Made by a program: the position numbers and the translations under genes
In this document: positions 12,334 through 21,370 of the stretch, piece by piece
Layout: the number at the start of each line of letters is the position of its first letter
How positions within the stretch are numbered: the first letter of the stretch is position 1
The notes under the pieces: model-generated
What the model was told of the DNA's origin: nothing
Seen by the model: the letters and a program-made list of their open reading frames with translations, nothing else
Database searches by the model: none
Assembly (NCBI GenBank): GCA_947683425.1
Contig: CANTUQ010000043.1
Span: forward strand, 13,472,501-13,536,500
Reading direction: 5' to 3'
From: Excoecaria cochinchinensis
Lineage: Eukaryota > Streptophyta > Magnoliopsida > Malpighiales > Euphorbiaceae
Length of the DNA: 64,000 bases

Positions 12334-13743
12334 TTGTGTGATGTTTCTGATGATTTCATCCCTCATGATCATAAACATGATGCATTCATTTTTGACATTA
12401 ATTCAACTAGCACAACTGCATTTAATGTCGGAACTTTGGAAAATCCAAAAGAAATTTTGATAGCATCAGACATAACTCCTGAAGAGAGAATAAAATTTGA
12501 GAGAATTTTAAGAAAATATGAAAAGGTCTTTGCCTGGACTTATGAGGACATGCCGGGAATTGATCGAGACATAGCTGAACATGCCATCCCAACCTATCCA
12601 GAATCAAAACCAGTCAAGCAGAAGCTCAGAAGGTTAAGGCCAGAGTGGGCAAAAAAGGTAAAGGAAGAGGTACATAAGCAGATCAAAGCCAAGTTCCTGG
12701 TGGAAGTTAAATATCCGACCTGGTAAGCCAATGTGGTCCCTGTAGCCAAGAAAGATGGTGAGGTACGTGTATGTGTGGATTACCGAGACTTAAACAAAGC
12801 CTACCCAAAGGACGATTTCCCTTTACCCCATATTGACGTACTGGTGGATAGTGCAGCTGCTTGTATGCTGTACAATTTTGTAGATGGGTATGCGAGATAC
12901 AATCAGATACTCAACAGGATTGTGGATTGGATTAAGATGGCTTTCATTATAGAATGGGGTACATTCGCCTACCGCGTTATGCCTTTCGGGTTGAAGAATG
13001 CTGGGGCCACTTATCAGAGGATGGCAACGAAGATTCTGAATGACCTGATTCACAAAGAGGTAGAGGTGTATGTTGACGATATGATGATCAAGTCAGCTAC
13101 CAGGGAAGGTCACTTCGAGGCTTTGGAAAAGTTCTTCCAATGGATTGATAAGTATAATTTGCGCCTCAATCCCAAGAAGTGTATCTTTGGAGTTACTTCG
13201 GGCAAACTGCTGGGCCATGTGGTAAGTCAAAGAGGAATTGAAATAGACCTTGATAAGGTTAAGGCCATCAGAGAGATGCCAGCACCCCAGAAAGAAAAGG
13301 AAGTTAGGAGTTTCCTGGGAAAGCTTCAGTACATCAGCAGGTTTATCACCAAGCTGGCCACAGTATGCGAGCCCATCTTCAAACTTCTTTGAAAGAATCG
13401 GCCAGTGCGGTGGAATGACGACTGCCAGAAAGCTTTTGACCTCATCAAGGATTACCTTCTACATCCCCCAGTCCTACGGCCGCCACGACCTGTTAAGCCT
13501 CTAATCCTTTATCTGGCAATAGAGGAGAGTTTTGTGGGTGCCATGATGGCCCAAGAAGACGAGTTTGGGGTTGAATTTGCAGTTTACTACCTCAGCAAGA
13601 AATTCCTTCCTTATAAAGCTAAGTACGTCGAGGTGGAGAAGATTTATCTGGCCGTGATCTGGGCGTCGAAGAAACTGAGACACTATTTTCACTCTTATAA
13701 AGTGCAAGCAGTCGCCAAACAGAATCCTCTCCTCTACCTTTAA
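12334..13743 (+). pseudogene. Tat-lineage reverse transcriptase and first RNase H
   Basis: The RT shows PEERIKFERIL, VPVAKKDGEVRVCVDYRDLNKA, DFPLPHID, MPFGLKNAGATYQRM and the catalytic EVYVDDMMIKS. The finger-palm motif usually read DGYSGYNQI is altered to DGYARYNQI. The first RNase H is degenerate but visible (FVGAMMAQE, YYLSKKFLPYKAKY), as expected in Tat elements, where the second RNase H is thought to compensate. In-frame stops occur at 12724 (TAA), 13390 (TGA) and 13741 (TAA), all in one frame, so damage here is by substitution rather than indel. Confidence 0.93.
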
Positions 13744-14400
13744 GAAGCACCCTCGCTGTTAGGGAAAATGGGAAGATGGCTAATACTGTTGCAGGAATTT
13801 GATGTGGAGTACGTCACAAGAAAGACCATCAAGGGGCGGGCAGTTGCAGAATTTCTTACTGATCACCCTATCGAGGGAGACCAGTTTGAATACAACTTCT
13901 CGGATGAGGATATCATAGCCATAGGAGTGCAAGGGTGGCAGATGTTCTTTGATGGGGCAGGAGCAGGGATCATCCTCACCACCCCGGATGGTGAGAAGCT
14001 GCCACTAGCAAAGAAGTTGACATACAGGGCGACCAATAATGAGGCAGAATATGAGGCTTGTATTTTCAGATTAGAAGCATTGCTAGCTCTGGGGGAAAAG
14101 ACCGTAGAAGTTTATGGGGATTCGTCTTTGGTAATTTATCAGATCAAGGGGGAATGGTCAGTTAAGGAAGAGAGACTGCTGCCCTATATGAAGCACCTGA
14201 AACTTTTGAGTAACCAGTTTGGGACTTGCACTTTCCATTTCGTCCCCAGGGATGAAAATCAGTTGGCTGATGCTCTCGCGACATTGGTATCCATGTGGGA
14301 TAATCAAGCAAGGATTGCTATGAGGCCTGTCCTGATTTCTAGTGCAGAAAGGCCTTGCTTCGAAGCTGAGCAAATAATGGATGTCGAGGTCACCGATGGA
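13744..14400 (+). pseudogene. Second, archaeal-type RNase H (diagnostic for the Tat lineage)
   Basis: After a tether (FDVEYVTRKTIKGRAVAEFL) comes an extra RNase H with FFDGAGAGIILTTPDG, ATNNEAEYEACIFRLEAL, VYGDSSLVIYQI and PRDENQLADALATL. An acidic residue is visible in each of the D-E-D-D positions expected for the family. Plant Ty3/gypsy elements that have both the usual RNase H and this archaeal-type copy belong to the Tat clade (Tat, Ogre, Retand and relatives). The domain is intact in frame and continues without a stop into integrase. Confidence 0.93.
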
Positions 14401-15651
14401 AAACCTTGGTATTATGATATTCAGAGCTACTTGGAAAGATCGATTTTTCCAGAGGAAGCCACTGAAAAGGATCAAAGGATGATTAGAAAATTATCCTCCC
14501 AATTTATCAGTGTAAACGGGGATTTGTACAAGAGGCAAGCAGACGGTGTCCAGTTAAGGTGCTTGGCAGGGAAAGAAGCTGAAAGGGTTATGGAAGAGGT
14601 TCATGCCGGTGTTTGTGGGGCCCACATGAATGGTCTGGTCTTAGCAAAGAAAATCATGCGCCAAGGATTTTATTGGCTCACAATAGATGCGGACTGCTCA
14701 AAATATGTGAAGGAGTGCCAGTTATGCCAGCAGTATGCAAACTTGAGGCATGTGCCAGTTTCTGAGCTACATAACTTGACGTCTACATGGCCGTTCGCGG
14801 TTTGGGGAATAGATATCATCAGGGAGATACATCCCATAGCCTCCAATGGACACAGATTCATCGTAGTTGCTATCGACTATTTTACCAAATGGGTAGAGGC
14901 TGAATCTTTCAAGAAGATCGGCGCTCGGGACATGGACAAGTTCATTGAGAAGAACCTAATATGCCGATATGGTCTCCCGCATCATGTTATATCCGACAAT
15001 GGGGTCCAGTTTATGGCTGAAACTAAGCAAGTGCTTCAGAAATACGGAATACAGCACCACAAGTCTTCCCCCTATCGCCCTCAGGCTAATGGCGCAGTTG
15101 AAGCGAAAAAAAAAAATGTCAAAAGAATATTGGTTAAGATGGTCCAAAGCTATAAAGACTAGGCAGAGAAGCTGCCATTTGCACTTTGGGGCTATAGAAC
15201 TACAGTCAGAACCTCTACAAAGGCAACGCCGTTCTCTTTGGTATACGGGACTGAAGCAGTTTTACCGGTCGAAATTGAGCTGAGATCGTTAAGGGTATCT
15301 ATGGAAGCCGAGATTCCAGAGATAGTATGGGCACAACAACAATTATTGCAGCTAAATTTGGTGGATGAGAACAGGCTGCGGGCATATTACCACAATCAGG
15401 TTTACCAGAAAAGGCTAGCTCGGTCCTTCGGCAGGAAAGTTCGGAAGCACCCACTGAAGGAGGGGGATTTGGTCTTTAAGATGATGAGGCCTGGAGTTCC
15501 AGACATACGGGGGAAATTCAGGCCAACCTGGGAAGGTCCATTCATGCTGAAGAAATTACTGACCAAGGGGCCAGCGATCCTAATGGACAGCGATGGGAAT
15601 GAATTCAGAGAACCGGTCAACGTTGACAGGCTGAAGAGGTTCCATGGTTAA
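14401..15651 (+). pseudogene. Tat-lineage integrase, ending pol
   Basis: The zinc-binding region is HAGVCGAHMNG ... CQLCQQYAN. The core has WGIDIIREI (first Asp), VISDNGVQFM (second Asp) and ANGAVEAKKKNVKRIL (Glu). The C-terminal part (LKEGDLVFKMM, GKFRPTWEGPFML, NVDRLKRFHG) ends at TAA 15649. There is no chromodomain, consistent with Tat. One stop (TAG, 15160-15162) splits the core from the C-terminal part; an A9 run sits just before it at about 15107-15115. The pol frame from 11290 to 15651 is otherwise continuous. Confidence 0.92.
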
Positions 15652-17216
15652 AGACCCAAAATAAAAAGAAAAGAATAACTGCCCTGCGGGTTAAAAACCA
15701 AAAAACAACGGCCTTGCTAAAATTGGGCGCCCTGCCAGGGTGAAAATCGGAAAAGGCGTCATAGCCAAAAGGTAAGGGCCGAGAGAAAATGTTCAATCAA
15801 GAAAACCCGAGAGGGCCGATTGATAACAGGAGCCTGGCACTTACATTATTTACTCCGAGATTGAATGTAGTTTCATGCTTTTGGAATTCTTGTCGAATGA
15901 GGATCATGTATGATGAAATCATATAGAAATGTACACGATTTGGCAATGAATAAAAGAACTCAGTTTGCATTTTTATCAATCTCAGTTCTGTCTCAAAAAG
16001 AAATATGCTTTTGTCTAATGGCTATTGTTTCATCAAAAAGCATCTGGGCCATGCGCTAATCACTCTTAACACAATTACCCATGACGACTAAAAAAAAAAA
16101 AGGCCGTTAGAGATGAAAGTCGTAACTAGCGCTCTAAGCAAAAGTTAGGCCAAAGGGAAGGGTTAAAACCTAGGAACAGGTAGTCTGTCCTATGAAAAAT
16201 AGAATGAATAAAAGCCGCTGGATTGAGTTGGGTCCATTCCAGGCAAAAAATAAGGCACAGGGTTATGTGAAAATCCGGCAAGGGTGCATTTCCCGCTAAG
16301 AAAAGCTAGTGTGAAAATCCATAAGGGGCGCACTACCTCCAAATAATGACTACAGGTATCAGAAGAGAACCTCATAATCCCCGATAGCATGAAATTCAAA
16401 AGCAATTCCAGGGGGCATCGGTCCTGCCGTAAGTTACGACCAAACCGGCCATCACCTCTGAACCCACTTAGATGAATCCTTATCTTGCATTACTGCATAC
16501 ATATGCATCTCACGTGTACGCTCAACCCCTTTCCCGCATATTTTGCTTCCTAAGTCTGGCAGGAAGAAAGAATCAATGCCAATGCTAACAAAAGGGCAAG
16601 TGACGACATCGGGCAAAACACCAAAACAACCAATTGTCCGAAGGACTCAACTTCGCACTTTGTAAGTCTGGAGCAGGCTCGGTGCACTTCAAAAGAACAG
16701 TCCAGAAGGACACCCAGTTCAGAAGAGCGCCTCGCTCAGAAGAGCAGTCCAGAATGACATCCAGTCCAGAAGGACACCCAGCTCAGAAGAACACCCCGCT
16801 CAGAAGAGCAGTCCAGAAGGACACCCAGTTCAGAAGAACGCCCCGCTCAGAAGAGCAGTCAAAAAGGACATCTAGTCTAGAATGACGCCCAGTTCAGAAG
16901 AACACCTCGCTCAGAAGAGCAGTCCAGAAGGACGCCCAGTTCAGAAGAACACCTCGCTCAGAAGAGCAGTCCAGAAGGACGCCCAGTTCAGAAGAACACC
17001 TCGCTCAGAAGAGCAGGCCAGAAGGACGCCCAGTTCAGAAGAACACCCCGCTCGGAAGAGCAGTTCAGAAGGACACCCATTTCAGAAAAACAACTCAGCA
17101 CTTTGTAAGTCTGGCGCAGATTCGGTGCAACCCAGGAAGACAACCGCCTCAGGTACGCGTTTCTTTCCTTTATTTTCTGAATTTTGGCTCACTTAGGTAC
17201 CTAAGTTCTAAGTTCC
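15652..17216 (+). other. Long 3' UTR of Tat element 1
   Basis: About 1.6 kb with no credible ORF lies between pol and the 3' LTR. The blocks AAAATTGGGCGCC, AAGAAAACCCGAGAGGG, TTGGGTCCATTCCAGGCAA and AAGGCACAGGGTTATGTG are shared in order with Tat element 2 (60900-61900). A 47-bp tandem array occupies the last third. Tat elements are known for long, variable 3' UTRs. Confidence 0.75.
16687..17097 (+). repeat. 47-bp tandem array in a Tat 3' UTR
   Basis: About eight to nine copies of a 47-bp unit, each containing CCAGTTCAGAAGAACACC and GCTCAGAAGAGCAGTCC. The central copies are almost identical and the edge copies are degenerate or shortened. The array is bracketed by two copies of a 32-bp segment starting GCACTTTGTAAGTCTGG (16655-16686 and 17098-17129). 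The period was measured between AGTCCAGAAGGACGCCC starts at 16921 and 16968. Confidence 0.9.
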
Positions 17217-17233
17217 CCAAAATTGGGGGCAAC
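17217..17233 (+). promoter_or_regulatory. Polypurine tract of Tat element 1
   Basis: CAAAATTGGGGGCAAC lies directly before the 3' LTR start at 17234. It is purine-rich and in the expected place for plus-strand priming, though less pure than most. Confidence 0.65.
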
Positions 17234-17447
17234 TGCAGACACCGGGTCCCAAGGCAGTCCAAGATCAGGATTACCCGATGATGAAACAAAAGACCGATTT
17301 TCGGCAAGAAAGGTGAGAATCAATTGTTCCCTTGTCAAAAGTGTATTTTTCGGAAAATAATTAAAAATATATATTTTAGAAATTAAAAATTAAAATAGGG
17401 TTGAAAATATTAATTTTGTGTCCTCAAGGTTTTATTTAAAAAAAAAC

Positions 17448-17469
17448 GGGGGGGGGGGGGGGGGGGGGG
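17448..17469 (+). repeat. 22-base G homopolymer in a Tat LTR
   Basis: Uninterrupted G22 after an A-rich stretch. Length in such runs is prone to sequencing error, but the run itself marks the edge of the GC-rich block of this LTR and could form a G-quadruplex. Confidence 0.85.
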
Positions 17470-18310
17470 TCGATAGTGCCACCTGCGGCAGCGCGCAGGG
17501 GCCTCTGCAGTTGCGTGCACAGCTGTGCCGCGTGCACAGACGTGCGACGCGCGCGGTGCCGAGGCAATGCGAGCGCATAGGCACGCGCAGCCCTCTCTCC
17601 TCGCAGGCATGCGTACCCAGTTTTCCTCGACGCGTCGTTTTCCTGCGTTTTCAGCCTGTTTTCCAATCCGTTTTCTTCAGTTTTTCACCCTTTCATGCTA
17701 GTTTTGATTAACTAAAAAACTAAAGCTATTTTGTCCCTTCCTATTTTTGGCCAAAGCTGAAAATTAAAGGGAAATTTCCCTTCATTTTCAAAGAGGGGAG
17801 GACGGCAAGATTTACAAGGGATTTTCTTAGGCTTTCTTTTCTCTCCAGCATTTTACTCTCCAAGAAGCATTTTTCTTCTTCTAAAAAATTTCTTCTTCAA
17901 AAATCTTCAAGTTTTTCTTCTCAAATTTTAGTTTTTGCTACTACAAAATATTTAATCTTGGGTTGATTTGAGCAAGAGAAATTAATTTTCTTTGCTTATT
18001 CATCCCACCAAAAATATTTTCTTAAACTAATTTGTTTAAAACACAGATTTTTATACTTGTTTCGAATATTATCATCATCAAAAAAAATCGACAAGGGGAA
18101 CAAATTGAGACATCCTATTTCCGATCTAAAAATTCTAAGGGTAAACATTTTTGGACTTGTTCTCATTTATTTTTGTATATTATTTATTATTGTTAATATT
18201 ATTTTTGCTATTATTATCATGTCTATTATTTATTTTTAGTATTTTAATGTGTTAATATTACTGTTAATATGTTATTTGTTTGCTTTAATTTGATTTTTAT
18301 GTTCATTCAC

Positions 18311-18360
18311 CATTATCATCATTATTATTACTATTATTATTTATTATTATCATTGTTGTG

Positions 18361-18407
<47 letters not shown>

Positions 18408-18436
18408 CATTCTTGTTCCTGTTGCTTTCATTTCCA

Positions 18437-18474
<38 letters not shown>

Positions 18475-18507
18475 GTATTTATGTTAATCATTGTGCTACT
18501 GCCATGT

Positions 18508-18580
<73 letters not shown>
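18311..18580 (+). repeat. (TTA)n microsatellite inside a Tat LTR
   Basis: Several TTA/ATT runs, the longest at about 18363-18409 and 18508-18580, are separated by imperfect stretches. The long asparagine-, isoleucine- or leucine-repeat ORFs found here are artefacts of the repeat. Confidence 0.95.
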
Positions 18581-19968
18581 CCTTTATTTTATTTATTATT
18601 GTTATTATATTAGCGCTATTATTGTCATTACCATTACTTTTTGGGTTGTTTACTGTTAATATTATCATGTTATGTTCATTTTGCTTTATGCTATTAGTAG
18701 TACTATTATTCCTATTGCTTGATTATCATTTCTATTATTTTTATTGTCATGGCATTTATTCATCATTATCTATCATTTTGTTTTTGGCATATCATTCCCA
18801 TTACTGTTATTTATTGTTAGTATTATATATTTGTGTTTAATACCTATTTCATTTTTGATTAATTTTGTTTAGGATTATTACTAATATTCTTAACATTATT
18901 TTTGTCTGAGATTTATTTTGAGTCGCAATATGTGAATGCCCCGTGACTCCCCGGATGGGTCGCGACGCACGGATGAACACGCCGCTTTGGGTGAGATCCC
19001 TCCAACTCCCTTTTTATGTATTTTGTGTTATTTGTAAATAATTATTTTATTTGTGCACGCGTGTGATAAAAAATCACAAAAATATTTCTATAATTAAATT
19101 GAAATTTCTACTAATAAAATTGGGACCATTGTCCCTCATTTTAACCAAACAATAAAAATATCACAATTAAAACGAAGAGTCAATTTTCTTCAAAATGGGA
19201 TCACTCATCCCCGTTTTCATGAAACAACCAAAATGGCTCTTCGAACATTCTTTAAATAAACGCGAAGGAACTAATGTTCCTAAACCTCCAAGCAAGCGCA
19301 AAGGAACCAATGTTCCTAAAATAAATGTCCTGATTTATGTATGTCTTTTTTATTCTGATCTTGTGTGAGTGTTTTAAATTTATGTTTATTTCCTTTTGGG
19401 CCCTTGTAATTAATTTTTGGGGCAATTTTATTTTTGGGGATTGTATTTCGTCCCCGCCTATATTTTCAATCTCCTTTTTTGGGGTTGTATCCCGCCCCTA
19501 TTTTTCTTGTAATTGTGTGCTTGCGTGTTTACCGCTTTCATTTATCGCTTTCTTTATTTATTTCATTTATCGTTCTTTATCACTTTTCTTTACATGCTTG
19601 CAATGCACCTTTAATTTAAGTGCACCGATCGCATGAGATGAGAGATATAATTTTAAGGGATTAAAAACTCACTTATAATTAACCAAGGCATGAATAAGAG
19701 TGAAGTTTCGAATACCATATCTCTTGTCTTGATCAATAGAGCTGAGAGACCCTTTTTTCCCAATTTCTTGTGAATTAGGTGGCGACTCCTTGATACCTTA
19801 AAGGTGCCTATAGGCGTCATTAGACGAGGTGGTTCTTCCCAATGTTCTATTGGGAGGGATACATCCATGATGTCTCATGGCGTCCATGATAAAAAGACGC
19901 GAACCAGTGCCTCGAATCCTATGGCGAATTCACCTCGAGGGCCCTTGCTGGGTTCGATGCGCGTCACA

Positions 19969-20081
19969 CCTGGTTTAGGCGGTTCTGGTTGCCTTTGATT
20001 GTTAAGTGTCGAGTCTTTGTATGCGAGTCGATTTTGTGTCGTGGCCTAATGCAGATGTGTCTTGTCTTGTATAGTGTCTAG
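19969..20081 (+). other. Leader remnant of the gag-only Tekay-like element
   Basis: The short stretch ends GTGTCTAG before the gag ATG and contains GTGGCCTAATGCAGATG. It resembles the leader of the Tekay copy before 32038 (TTGGCCTGATGCGCACTG). The primer site and 5' LTR are not adjacent because Tat element 1 inserted here. Confidence 0.6.
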
Positions 20082-21292
20082 ATGGAGTCTGATCCAAGTG
20101 AGAACGTGGGTGAGACAACGGGCAGTGTGAATGCGGTTAAAGTGGAGGAATCTGCTTTGCAGCATCAGCGTGATGAGCGTCATGGTATGCTTGGTGTGGG
20201 ATTTGAGAATCGGGCTTTAGTGCAAGGTTTGCTTCAGTTAGTGGAAAGGTTGACTGCTCCTAAGGCCTCTATGGAATTATTGAGAAAGAGAGGAGCAGAA
20301 GATTTTCATGGAACTGCATTGGACCAATCGGATGTGGCCGAGTTTTGGATTCAGAGGGTAGGCCGAATTTTGCAAGAGATTAATTGTCCCGCAAATCAGA
20401 GGGTACTTTGTGCAGTGTCGTTGCTTCAAGGGTCAACGTATGATTGGTGGGAGCTTGTGCTTCGTAACCCTCAACAACCAGCCGAGTTGACTTGGGAATT
20501 CTTCAAACAATAGTTTGAACAGAAGTATGTGACGAAGGCATACCGGGAAGCTAAGTGGAGAGAGTTTATCAGTATGAAGCAGAGGGGTATGACAGTGAGT
20601 GAGTATGAGAAGGAGTTTAGCTGGTTGAGCAAGTTTGTGCCCGAGCCATTGCTGACGGAAGAGTTTAGGTGTAGGCACTTTCAGGAGGGATTGCAAGAGG
20701 TGATTAGGGGACCGTTGTCGGCTATGGCGGTTATGCAACAGGTCAACTATTATCAGCTAGTGGCGGGAGCAATTAAGTTAGAGGAATCGGAGTTGATCAA
20801 GCAGAGAATTGAGCACAAGAGGAAAGCACCAGATAGTGGACATGGAAGTGCTAAGAAGTCGAGAGGAGTTCCAGGTGGCCAAGGTGTGAAGAGTTCGGTT
20901 CCGGTACATTCAAAAGTTGGGAGTGTAGCGCCACCCTCTAGTAGGGGAAGTGTGATTCCAGAATGTGAGCATTATCAGAATCGCCATTGGGGCAAGTGTA
21001 GAAGGATCTCTGGAGCGTGCTTTAGATGTGGAAGCCAATAGCATACGATAGCCAACTGTCCAAATCAAAGAGAGATTCAGGATCAACCCGAGAGTAGAGT
21101 AAGTGGGCAAAGATCGAGAGGGAATTAAAGTGGAAGAGGCTGTGGACGACCTTCACAGGCGCCGTCGGAAGCAGTGCAAAAGCCATCAACCGAAGAAGTG
21201 TATGTGCACCCGCGAGTTTATGCTATGCTAGGAGAGGATGCAGTGGACCGAGCAGGACCTTCCAGTAAGTTTTGTTATTAGCTTTTGTGAAG
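20082..21292 (+). pseudogene. gag of a gag-only (pol-less) Tekay-like element
   Basis: Starts MESDPSENVGETTG. The gag core is well preserved (STYDWWELV, TWEFFKQ, KYVTKAYREAKW, EEFRCRHFQEGL), and a zinc knuckle, CFRCGSQ-HTIANCP, lies near 21018-21060. Stops interrupt it at 20511 (TAG, after FFKQ), at 21039 (TAG, inside the knuckle) and near 21125 (TAA). After a short tail with VYAMLGEDA, where protease would begin, the sequence jumps to the last codons of pol (a tail resembling NFEDEI) and the polypurine tract. Protease, RT, RNase H, integrase and chromodomain are all absent. This is the structure of a non-autonomous, gag-retaining derivative such as those described as TR-GAG elements. Confidence 0.85.
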
Positions 21293-21357
21293 TTTGGTTT
21301 GTATTTGGGTTGCGGGATTTGCGAATAACGGGGGAAATTTCGAGGATGAAATTTCTT

Positions 21358-21370
21358 AAGGAGGAGAGAT
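21358..21370 (+). promoter_or_regulatory. Polypurine tract of the gag-only element
   Basis: AAGGAGGAGAGAT directly precedes the LTR start TGTAACAACCC at 21371. The full Tekay copy has AAGTGGGGGAGT at the same place (36609). Confidence 0.8.

Larger units (their letters stand above)
17234..19968 (+). repeat. 3' LTR (2735 bp) of Tat element 1
   Basis: It begins TGCAGACACCGGGTCCC and ends GCGCGTCACA; other copies in the window begin TGTAGACACC and end GCGCGTCACA. It contains a 22-G run, a GC-rich block (17470-17640), a long TTA microsatellite, and near the end one copy of the module with CCCAATGTTCTATTGGGAGG. The sequence after it (CCTGG) should be the target duplication. It interrupts the leader of the gag-only Tekay element that continues at 19969. 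Confidence 0.88.

Noticed and set aside
16634..17196. Plus-strand ORFs rich in EEQSRRTSS-like repeats
   Set aside because: The 47-bp period is not a multiple of three, so the peptide changes frame from unit to unit; a read-through of the tandem array, not a gene.
17410..17711. ORFs across the GC-rich part of the Tat LTR
   Set aside because: Composition artefacts next to a G22 run, in overlapping frames on both strands; no family resemblance.
18269..18840. Long ORFs of mostly Ile, Leu, Asn or Tyr on both strands
   Set aside because: They are translations of the TTA microsatellite in a Tat LTR; the same applies at 26759-27068 and 50924-51169.
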